The translations under genes and the position numbers were made by a program. Shown piece after piece: positions 47,101-57,413 of a stretch of DNA of 64,000 nt. This DNA is from Adiantum capillus-veneris (lineage: Eukaryota > Streptophyta > Polypodiopsida > Polypodiales > Pteridaceae): the NCBI GenBank assembly GCA_014529385.2, contig CM043965.1, forward strand, positions 10,550,912 to 10,614,911, in the 5' to 3' direction. Within the stretch, counting starts at the first letter, position 1. Each line of letters begins with the position of its first letter. The notes under the pieces are model-generated. The model was not told the DNA's origin. It ran no database searches and worked only from the letters and a program-made list of their open reading frames with translations.

Positions 47101-47283
47101 AAGGGTTCACAGTCTCACAGAGATCCCAAATCCTTTTTTAAAATTGAATTTGGACTCATTTTGACCAGTCTAAACTACATTTCACTATTTTGGCCATAAC
47201 TTTCACAAACGGTATCAGACCGGAAAATTTTTTATATCAAAACGTAGCCTGAGAGCGGCTCTACAGATCTTAGAGAAAAACAT

Positions 47284-47329
47284 GAACTAAATGGATGCCT
47301 ACGGCAACCATTTGGCATCCATTTAGTTC
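47284..47329 (+). other. Perfect 16-bp hairpin
   Basis: GAACTAAATGGATGCC pairs perfectly with GGCATCCATTTAGTTC across a 14-base loop. It lies between the palindrome array and gag. Confidence 0.85.
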
Positions 47330-47527
47330 TATTTTGAAAAAAAAAACATCGTTTGAGGCCTCAAAATTCATCCGCAAGTTAGGGGTGTCTGAAAGTGACA
47401 ATTTGCGAGAATTGTGACGAAACGGTTGCGGTTTTGGACATAGTTTCGACTTTTCCCTAACCAAAGCACTTGAACACAGTGGACTAAGTCAACTTGAACC
47501 AAGCAAAATCTCTTAAGCCCAGAAATC

Positions 47528-50359
47528 ATGTCTACCCTAGATTCAAACGCAGCTTACACAAGCTTGGAGATCCCGACGATAGAGGAATATCCTCCCACAA
47601 TGGATCTTCCAAACTTGCAATTGATAAAAACCCATCTTGTTGAGAGAGTTTGGATGATTGGTCATGAGAGTGAAGGACTATATAGATACATTGACGACAA
47701 TGAGGTCAATCTTTATAGGTGCTCAGATCCATACCTAGAAGAGATAACGGATTACAAGCTCTTATATGTCTACACATAGGGAGTCGAGTGTTAATGTAGA
47801 TCTATAGTTGTCGACAAGTATGGACGAGAATACAAAGTTGTAGAAAGAACAAATCCATAGACTGTGCTAGAAAGAGGTGGATATTTGGTCAATGAAGGAC
47901 CGCAAAAGCCTCCACCAAAGACGAGAATTCCTGTAGGAATTCCAAGAAGAGAGCCACCAGGATTCCCTTCAAGAGCGATAACGAGAGAAGGATTGGGGTA
48001 GTCTCTGGTTAGACTTGTAGACAATCAACGAGTTAGACCATCCCAAGTCGACGAGTTAGACCATCCCAAGTCCAGAAATGGGTAAACAGAAAATACTCCG
48101 GTGATAAAGATCCGAGAGATCACGTAACGGCTTTTAGAAGAGTGATTAGAGCAGAGGAAGTTTCAGATTTTGCGACACAGTTTGCGGGATTTGGATTGAC
48201 TCTAGAAGATGATGCAGCTACATGGTTCGACTCGGTGGAAAAATGGGATTTTGAGACCCTAGATGAGCTGTTTGAGGAGTTTATTGAAGAATTCTTGCCA
48301 AAAGGCATTGCTCACAACACAGTCTGGCAAATCCATAGATTCAAACAGAAAGAGAATGAATCAGTACGCAAAGCATCATTACGGCTCAAGAGATATGTTA
48401 AGCTCTGTCCGAGAGCGGAATTAAGTACGCAAGCACGACTGATGCTGATCTTTATCCAGGGAATGAGACATGCGGGTCTTCAGAAGGATCTGCATATGAT
48501 AAGGAGGATGACGCTAAATGAGTTGATCAAAGAAGCTCTTTATCTAGTAGATAACTGTGAGGCATACAAAGAAAAGGACTTAAAGAGTCAAGGAGATGAC
48601 ACATCCTCTCAGCACAGTGTTTAGGAGATAAGTGAGTCCATTGCCAAGCCAACGGCACCTATTGATCAAGAAAAGCTTATCGACGACTTGGTCAAGAGGT
48701 TGATTCCTCTTGTAAGGTCTGATTCGGGAGAGCCGAAGTGGTGTGAAATTGAGAGAAAATGGACGAACCATACAGAGGAAGAGTGCTATTATAGCATGAA
48801 AAATGCTAGGGAGAGGTATGTACAACCTGTTCCAGAAGCACCTACTCCACCTAGATACATTACGGGGAATGCGCCAGGACTAGTAGGAGTTTTAAGGCCA
48901 CAGCTTGTCTTAGGACAACAACCTCCGCTGCCAGGTGCTAGAATGCCAGTAGACATGAGATACATGCCAATGATGGAAGCATCAAATAAACCAACTCCGG
49001 TACCAACTACAATGTGGTATAGCAACCAAAGTAAGTACTACCCTTCGGAGCAACAAAATGTGAGAGAAACACATGGAGTGGTGAGGCCAGTACAACCTCC
49101 ACCTCCTGGGTTTCAGTCGAAAGAAAGAAGGTATGAAATGGACGAAAGGACATTGCGATTCATTGCAAATAGCGTCTTATCTAGGTCAAAGCTTGCTTAT
49201 AGCCAAGAGGAAATGCTAAAAGAATCTCCTCAACCAGAGACAGATTGTCACAAAAGTCGTGACAACCACTTGGTCAAACAATGTCCTCATACGGAGATCA
49301 CTGAAGTAAATGCCTATTGTCTTGAGTGTGGCATCACTCACTTGATCCCCGATTGCCTGAAAAAACCAAACCAAATCAGGAAAATCACGACAAATGTATC
49401 AGGGATTGTTCAGCTACCTAGTAGCTCAGAAAATGAAAATGTCATACCAGTTCAAGTGGTTACGAGAGCACAACCTCAAAAGAAAGCTGATGAGAATCCA
49501 GAGACAAAGAACACGGAAAGTGACACGAGTCCAAAGACAGATGATGGACCAAAGACAGACGTACCTAGTAAAAAAACCAAGAGCAAACGAAATAGTTGGA
49601 AAGCTAGAAAGACTAGGATGAAAGCACGCAGGGAACGAGCAAAAATCCCTAGTTGAGAAGCTTACCGAATCTCAAGAGAAGATAAAACAACATGAGGAAA
49701 AGGAGGCACCTTCTTTTACACATATGGTTAAACCTCTAGAAGAACCATCTATGGATGAGAAACCGAGAAGTGGTAGTTCAGGAGGATCTGTGTTGGCAGA
49801 GAAGATTAATGAGACATTAGATGCCCTCTTGAAAGACTATGATGTGAAGCTAAAAAACAACCAAACCCAAGAACAAAGGTGGATGACATATCCCTATGCG
49901 GAACTAGAAAAGCAAAGGTTTGAAATGTGCCATAAAATGATTCAAACAGCCCAAGCTTTACTAGAACAACCAGGTGCAAAACCTGAGGATGTGATCCGTG
50001 TCATGCTTACACAAGTAATCCCACCAAACCAAGAACTAAAAGAGCCAGATTCTAGTCATGAGCATAGACCAAACCTCAAAGACCCAGCATTAGAACCAAG
50101 GATAGTACTGAATACCACGGATAACTCTGCCGAGGGATTTCACCAAGCTATACCTGAGGATTGTAAAGAGGTAGATGGTCTTGAAAAATTGTGGAAACAA
50201 GTCAGAGAGGCCAATGAAGCCGATGACCTAAGAAGACGAGTAGACAAGACTGGTGATGAACGAGGAGTTTTTCTACCACCAATAGAGGAATTTGAGATTG
50301 GATCTCAAATGAATCTAGACGTTGTGAGCGGGATGGAAACACACAGAACACCTCTATAA
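47528..50359 (+). pseudogene. Gag of the gag-only element
   Basis: The frame starts MSTLDSNAAYTSLE, then a Gag domain is seen from about 48072 to 48560 (YSGDKDPRDHVTAF, FAGFGLTLEDDAATWF, KASLRLKRYVKLCPRAELS). Next are a Cys/His segment (KWCEIERKWTNHTEEECYY near 48740), a second zinc-like motif (CLECGITHLIPDC near 49320), a Lys-rich stretch (near 49570) and an acidic C-terminus. TAG stops at 47777, 47858, 47999 and 48622 all stand where CAG (Gln) would fit. A frameshift lies near 48064-48120 and another near 49650. Gag would package the RNA. Confidence 0.8.
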
Positions 50360-51740
50360 TAACCCGACACACACTCTTGGAAGGATATACACACACACAC
50401 TATGGGGCACCACTCGGCTTACACAACACACCTGGCCGAGACAGGAAACACATCTATGGAGTGAGAGGAGAGAGACTATCCATTTACCCACTCCACACAG
50501 AGACACACACACACACACACACAACCAAAAAAATCAGCTCAAAAGAGGAGAACTTCTGATGTTTAGATAAAAATGAGCTTGGGCCAACACCAATGGGAAA
50601 ATAGCTCACACAAAATGGGTAAAATATACCAGATACAATCACAAATTGAAGCAGAAGCTTCGCTCATAGGAGAAACTTACACAACAAAAATAGCAGAAAA
50701 AGAGTGAGAAATTTGGCAAAATGGACAGCTCCATCGCGTCCGGAATGGCCCAAACCTCCAGTCTACAATGTCAAAGTGCTCAAATCCGACCTCGGATGAG
50801 CAGTTTACGACCAAAACAAGCTCCAAAATGAGCAAAAACACACCTGCGGCTGTTCCTCCTCTCTTCTCCACGTTTTTTCTGGTCTCCTCTCAGTTTTTTC
50901 AGTTCCCACACTTAGCTTTATTAGTTTGGCATCCTTGGCCTTTTAGATGACCTCAAACGGACCCCGAACAGGCCAAAAATTGACCTCGCAGTGCATAGTT
51001 GTCACCTTTTTGCATCATCTGCACACCTGGCACTCAGCTTTTCCCAATAATGCATCCCGCAACCACGTGAAGTAGCCCCAAAATATGGTCCTCATGATTA
51101 CCTTTCTGCATAATTATCACAAGAAAACATCCACGTCGTGTCTGTACTTATCCACGCTCAAATATTGACCCCATTCGATGTCCTAACGCCACTAGATGCC
51201 ATTTGACGCACCTGCTTACCTCATGTCGTGAGCCCGCGGATAGCTTCCTCAAGAAGTTTTATGTGCTACCAACTCCTCACTATTGTAGAAAAAACACATT
51301 GGTACTGGTAACGATGAAAATCATTAGGAGAAATATGAACCTTGCATGGGCCTTGTAAGGAATCCTAATTTTTAGGGATTAAGGCTAATGTTGTGTGGGG
51401 TTTAGGGGGCAAGGGCATTGAAGAAGGTAGTTTTGAGTAGGCTTTTCTAGCCTTTTTTTTAGACAAATGTAGGATGTGGACCTAAAAAGTTGCTTTCTCT
51501 CTCTAGCTTTTTTTAAAGTGAAGGAAGCATAGGGGTGTGTCCACATCAGCAATTCCGTGGGTCAAAAAGAGTCAAAATTTGACTTTTTAAAAAAAATTTC
51601 ATTTTTATTTATTTTTTACTTAAAACTCCCTCCCAACATATATACATATCCAAAAATCATTTTTTGACCCATTTTTTAACCCACAAGCTTAGAAAGTCCA
51701 TTTTTTCAAAAATCTTTTCCCCCAAAAAGTAATAAACATT
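50360..51740. other. No gene recognised; short CA tract
   Basis: CA repeats occur at about 50388-50400 and 50502-50523. The rest, including A/T-rich DNA at 51580-51730, holds no recognisable gene. If 51.7-61 kb is one element, its left end should lie here. Confidence 0.5.
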
Positions 51741-51744
51741 TTGT

Positions 51745-51895
51745 TCTCTCATCCTCCTCCCTCCTCCCTCCTCCCTCTCCCTCTCCTCTCCCTCTCTGCC
51801 CCTACCTTCCTCCTCCTCCCCAATCTCTCCCTCCCCTCCCTCCCTCCTTCTCTCCTCCCATCCTGCTCGGCCTCTCTACCCTTCCCCCTCTATCT
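51745..51895 (+). repeat. CTCC-rich pyrimidine tract
   Basis: Roughly 150 bp of C/T with CTCCCTCCTCC words lie just before the ATG at 51929. It may act as a leader or promoter of the transposase-like gene. Confidence 0.8.
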
Positions 51896-51928
51896 TTTCA
51901 TCATTTGTTTCCTCACGCAACAGCTTCC

Positions 51929-54871
51929 ATGGTGCTCACGGACATCACAAATGGTTTGCTTCCACCACCACGTACTCCGCACACGAAAAGCATACATATT
52001 CGCTTACCCACGGCATTTGCACCGAAGACCACTAGTGAAGGTGATCAAAGTTCATCACAGGAACGTCGCACCACTTGTGAGACCAATGTTGACATTTGGG
52101 TGGATGGCCATTTGTACCCTTACGATCCTATAAGCCGCTTCCATCCACCGTTTAATAGCCTTTCCACATTTCTTCAATTTCTTGGGAGGGGAGAAACACG
52201 CTTGTTAGGCTATTGCAAGCGGCTGTGTATGGGTGCAGGTGCTTCTTTGCATATGTGGATGCACGAATGTCAAGCTCTTCACCTCAAGACGACGGCATTA
52301 CAAGAGAGTGTTGCCTCTTCGGAGAGGGTAGTTAAAAGTCTTGAACTACAAATGCAAGAAAAGGAGTCTCACATCCAGAAGCTTACCAACACCATCACAT
52401 ACTTGAAAGAAACACCCCTTGGTGCAAGGGAACGCAAACGCCTGTATTCATCCATTGAAACTCTTGCACATTCCGGAGGAGCACGCAAACGACGAGTTAC
52501 AGCCACAAGGTGATTTGGTCTTTACTTGCATGCTGCATTCTTACTTCACACTATTTTCTAACATTTATGTTTATTTGTTGCTAGAAACTTCATCCAGGAG
52601 GCATACGGTGGAACAAGCCAAGATAATCGAGTCAACCTTCTCACTAGTTGTCTCAATACCGAGGACGTTATTTCTATCTTACAATCACCTGGAGGTAAGC
52701 ACATTAAGGATGCAGTCACCAAGGACCTTATGCGTAAATTAAGAAACGTGGTTAATGATGATGACGTTCAACAAGCTTGTGATGAGGCTGGAATCAGCAC
52801 CAAAGCCTATCAGACTATTTTTCAACTCCTAAAGGATGCCCTCAAAGAACATGGCATTGTGGAAAACCTATTTCCCGTTCCTCACAAGGTCAAGCTCGCA
52901 AAGAAGGCCACAAACGAAGATGTGTTCTCCCGCATTGGGACATACCTACACATTGAGGACACAATGCCAACTTCCCTTTATGCTTCGTGCGCAACAAAGA
53001 CAAGGGGAAAAGGTAAGAAACAATCCATAAGACCTTCGAATAAGGGCTTTCCTTACACAATGTGGAACAATATTTTCGTGGATCTTAGAAGGCTTCAAGA
53101 AGCCATGCTTAGATTTTACGAGTTACCTGAAGAAGGTGACACACTTTACTTTTTTCTTTGGTATTATTCTTTTCATAGAAGCTAAAGTTTAAGGTCTTAG
53201 CACTATTTATTTTGTAGTGCTTGGCACAAAAGTCGCTTTTGTGCCGATGAGTGTCAAATAGTGAAAGGCCGAAGGTTAGAGAGGCTAAGTGTCACTCTAA
53301 TGAACGAGGCCCTTCTGCAAACCAAGCGAAGGGATTCAGTCGAGCCATATCCCACCCTATCTTTTAGCGTGTAATCAGAGAAAGACATTTGGTGGTTGGG
53401 TGCTATTGAGGTGCCCAAAGAGACCAATGGAGTACTTTCGTGGATTTTTGAGAGAACTCCATGGATCACAGAAGTAATACACTCCCAAATTGCAGGTCAG
53501 AAGTTGGAGATTGAGGGCTTTGGTAGTTATGATGTGGAGTGGCACTTAGGTGGGGATTTGAAGACCATAAAGTGTTTGCTTGGCTGCAAACAAGGGGCTT
53601 CTTCTCTCATGCCTTGTCCATTTTGTACTCGAGGGTACAAACCTAATGGACAACAATCACATAAGAGCACTGCAAAGGCCAGTTACATGCTTCCATGGCA
53701 AGGGCATGGAGAACAAGGGTTAGATTGTCATGATGTCGGAGATGAAGGTAGAGAATGGGAAGCATCTATTCTGAGATGTCCCATGCTCAATGCCCCAGAC
53801 CGTGATCAAAAGGACCACACTTGGAATCCAATCTTTCGATTTCCTCTATCGAATGTACATTTTTGTACATTACACGCATTCATGCGTATTTTTGATAGGC
53901 TATTGAAGCTCCACATTGACTATGCTTTCACAATGAAACCGTTGGAAAAGTCCCAGGAAGCGATCGAAAGAGTGGAGGTACTCTTGAATTCCATTGGCTG
54001 TCATGGTGGAAATGTGCCTATAGTTGCTGCAAAGAACACAGGGGAGGCCCATGAAATTGCTCAACAAGTGTCAATGAGTGGACAAAAATCTAGACACTTT
54101 TTGAAGAAAGTTTCCCAAGGAAAGCCAAGTCGATATGATGCTCAAAGCAGCTCCAACCAGCAGGCAAGTAACCTTTGGGAGCTTTGGAAGGAGTTATGCA
54201 AAGCTACTACTGACAATGATTCAAATGGCGAGCTTGCAAACAAGCGCAAGCAAGTTTGGGCCCATTTTGATAAAATGGTCAAGCTTATGAGCCTTAACAG
54301 CACAACAGAAGAACAACGACAATCATTTCAAGAAGCTTTGGCAGATTTTACCAAGGTCTTCACCCTTTCTTGGGGTGAAAATAACATCACACATTACATG
54401 GTAAGTCATTCATGGTGTATTCATTACAAGGGATTGTTTTTATTTACTAATGTGGATCGTTTTCTCATGTGAACAACATATCTTGTTTGCGCATGGTGCA
54501 TTTTTTATGCACAAGTATGGATCGCTTGAAATTTTTAGCACTCAAGGCATGGAGAAGTCCCATTAACAAGCAAGGGGAGTGTACTTCAAAAATACTCGAC
54601 ATGGTGGTGGAATGGTGCAATCCAATTATTTGGAGGAGATGTTTAACTGGTTTTTTCGCACAACATTTGCTCGTAAGCTCACAATGGAGCGTGCGCGACA
54701 ATCCAAGATTGCTATTGAAGTGCGCAAATGGAGTCGTCAAGAGCATAGCAACAAGTGGCAAATGTCGCAAGGTCCCACCAAGCATGCTGCATGGCGGCGA
54801 TGCAGAGTGCGACAAGGATCAAAGTGGATACTGCGCGAGTCACTAAACGTGAACGCAGGGTCCAACTCTTA
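51929..54871 (+). pseudogene. Transposase-like gene, multi-exon and broken
   Basis: Exon 1 (51929-52509) encodes a Pro-rich N-terminus and a coiled coil (near 52290-52400). A clean 75-bp GT-AG intron (52510-52584) joins in frame to exon 2 (to about 53135). A second intron probably ends near 53217, but joining it needs a frame repair. Exon 3 has a TAA at 53372, then a conserved-looking core: HLGGDLKTIKCLLG (53545), MPCPFC (53612), CTLHAFMRIFDRLL (53870), CHGGN (54000), and after GTAAGT at 54401 the segment YGSLEIFSTQGMEKSH (near 54530) and KNTRHGGG. The GGDLK...CPFC...HGGG pattern recalls a poorly characterised eukaryotic repeat-protein family. The Asp of GGD and the Glu of GMEKSH might be catalytic. 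A DDE transposase role is inference. Confidence 0.55.
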
Positions 54872-55011
54872 GCGACATGTTTATTTAAAAAATAATACTT
54901 CTTTTAAAAAAATTAGTGTGAACAGGGCCCTTTTTAAATGGGCCCTTATAAATATTGCATGCTCTCATAAATCACTCATTTCTTAAGAACAGGTGAGCTC
55001 TTACCAACAAA

Positions 55012-55908
55012 ATGGCGCGCACCAAACAAACCGCGAAAGAGCATCTGCCTGCCAACAAAAACACCCTCCAAGGATGTGAGAAGCCGTCATGGCTTAAAGG
55101 CACAAGAAAACGGCCACGAACACCTGGCCGTTCCAGGAACTCTTCTGGTAGTGGGCATGGTGGTAGGGCACGAGAGTCATCAAGGACTGTTGAATCTCCA
55201 CCTCCTCAAGATATAACACCTAGAAAGAGAATGAAGCAACGTGCCCAGCGCTGGAGAGAAGCAGAGGGCCAGCAAACATCAGAGTCCGATAGGGAGCAGC
55301 CGTCGCGTCCCCAATCACAAGCAGGACCATCCAGGACTCGGGTGGTCAATACAGACACCGAATCAGAGAGTGAGCCACCATGGCTGCGAGAAAACATACC
55401 GCGCACACACCGGGTGGCCGTTGGGGGGAAGACATTGCCTCAAGGCAAGGGAGCTCTCCCCACACGACAAGATCGGCAACCAAGGGAAGAGGAAGAATAA
55501 AAACAGGCTGCAGAACCAGCCCCTAAGCATGTAAACAGACGCAAGTCTAAGTTTTTCAAGAAGCCTTCACGCCGCCCGCCAGCAAATGTGCAAGTGCCCC
55601 CAAGACAACCGTAGCGGCGCCGAAAAATAGCAAGGACATTTGCAGAAATCCGCCACTACCAGAAGACGACGGAGCTCTTGATTTGACGCGCCCCCTTTTC
55701 TCACACTGTGAAGGAAGTGCTTCAAAGCTATGGAAATCAGTATAGAATGCAAGCAATAGCGCTAGAGGCTATTCAAGAAGCTGCAGAGGCCCACATCATT
55801 TCAGTGTTGGAAGATACCAACCTATGTGCCATTCATGCAAAGCGAGTGACAATACAGCCAAAAGATATGCAACTTGCACGACGATTGCGACGAGACTTCG
55901 AGCATTAG
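55012..55908 (+). pseudogene. Histone H3-like protein with about 200-residue tail, three stops
   Basis: One frame without indels starts MARTKQTA, identical to the first seven residues of mature H3, and ends with an H3 fold (EIRHYQKTTELL, then IQEAAEAHIISVLEDTNLC and AIHAKRVTIQPKDMQLARR). The stretch EDTNLCAIHAKRVTI is identical to H3. Between them is a Ser/Arg/Pro-rich tail of about 200 residues with no H3 counterpart, so the ORF has 298 codons against 136 in H3. Lys4 is kept, but the Arg8-Lys9 region is replaced (TAKEH). Loop 1 has canonical H3 length, which argues against a CENH3. Stops lie at 55498 (TAA), 55612 (TAG) and 55684 (TGA, where H3 has Arg). It starts 140 bp after the transposase-like gene and has no visible intron. 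Confidence 0.88.
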
Positions 55909-56044
55909 CCGAAGATACCCCTCTTTTTGTATTGCACACCCTTATCTTTGTAATGATTTGACTTTCCAATGACAATATGATCAACAATTGTGTCTACTCT
56001 GTCTATTATCTTTGTAATTTCAAGTTCTGTATGTAATTGTAGTC

Positions 56045-57240
56045 AATTTCAGTAAATTTGTGCATTTTAAGTAACCTTAGGGGTAGATAAGTCTACAAGG
56101 GGCAGAAAAAGACCTGGCCACAAGGGCGCGCAAATGGCCCATCCAAAACTGATGGATGGGCCATTTGCGCGCCCTTGTGGCCAGGCCTTTTTCTGCCCCT
56201 TGTAGGCTTATCTACCCCCAAGGGTACTTAAAATAACCAAATTTACTAAAACCTATTGGTTTTGCATCAATATTTTATATGGATCCTTATGGACACCTTT
56301 TTTGGTCATTTCAAGCTTTGAATTCCTTATAGGATATCAAAACAAATAACATATTGTGAAACCAAGTGTCCAATGTAATTTGACTTTTTGGTGCAAGGGT
56401 GTAGTAGGTAGAGCTAAAGCAAGTGATAGTTTGCTGGAAACTTCATTTCATAATTGATTTGAGCTTTTCTAGTGTCCTTGAGTGTGAACATATATTGGAA
56501 TTGCCATAAAAAGGTTGCATTTAAATGAATGATGCAAAACCAATCCATTGCAATAAATTTGTGCTTTTTAAGTACCCTAGGGGGTAGATTGGCCTATAAG
56601 GGGCAAAAAAATGCCTGGCCACAAGGGCGCGCAAATGGCCCATCCAAAACTGATGGATGGGCCATTTGCGTGCCCTTGTGGCCAGGCCTTTTTCTGCCCC
56701 TTGTAGGCTTATCTACCCCCAAGGGTACTTAAAACAACCAAATTTACTAAAACCTATTGGTTTTGCATCAATATTTTATATGGATCCTTATGGACACCTT
56801 TTTTTGGTCATTTCAAGCTTTGAATTTCTTATAGGAAATCAAAACAAATAACATATTGGGAAACCAAGTGTCCAATGTAATTTGACTTTTTGGTGCAAGG
56901 GTGTAGTAGGTAGAGCTAAAGCAAGTGATAGTTTGCTGGAAACTTCATTTCATAATTGATTTGAGCTTTTCTAGTGTCCTTGAGTGTGAACAGATACTGG
57001 AATTGCCATAAAAAGGTTGCATTTAAATGAATGATGCAAAACCAATCCATTGCAATAAATTTGTGCTTTTTAAGTACCCTAGGGGGTAGATTGGCCTATA
57101 AGGGGCAAAAAAATGCCTGGCCACAAGGGCGCGCAAATGGCCCATCCAAAACTGATGGATGGGCCATTTGCGCGCCCTTGTGGCCAGGCATTTTTTGCCC
57201 CTTATAGGCTAATCTAACCCCCTAGGGGACTTAAAAATCA
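56045..57240. repeat. 501-bp tandem repeat with three giant hairpins
   Basis: Three near-perfect inverted repeats, each with arms of about 75-85 bp, are centred near 56149, 56650 and 57151. They are separated by an almost identical spacer, so the period is 501 bp. The hairpin centre reads GGCCCATCCA AAACTGA TGGATGGGCC, and the arms continue through GGCCATTTGCGCGCCCTTG and outwards to the TACCC(C)TAGGGG flank. The array lies between the + strand H3-like unit and the end of the - strand unit at 57414. Transcripts from either side would form long double-stranded RNA hairpins. Confidence 0.93.
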
Positions 57241-57413
57241 CAATTATACTCAAATTGACTGCAATTACATACCTTGAAATAACAAAGTCAAAAAACAATT
57301 CATATCACCAATTGAAACAATTTTCAAGATTGACAAATCAGATTGAAAAGAATTTGCAATATAGAGAGACAATTTCAAATATTTTTTATTCCTTCTAGCA
57401 CGGTGATTTTACA

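Larger units (their letters stand above)
44750..50359 (+). mobile_element. Gypsy-type gag-only element
   Basis: A candidate LTR (44750-45217, TGTAATTCCC to CCTCACA) is followed by an iMet-type primer site, a 2.3-kb leader with palindrome repeats, and gag-like frames to 50359. No protease, RT or integrase follows. The Gag resembles that of the element at 20150-27490. Because no 3' LTR was found it could be either a truncated copy or a gag-only (TR-GAG-like) element. Confidence 0.65.

Noticed and set aside
55012-55908. Centromeric histone CENH3
   Set aside because: Loop 1 has canonical H3 length and the EDTNLCAIHAKRVTI stretch is canonical H3, so an H3 variant or mimic fits better.
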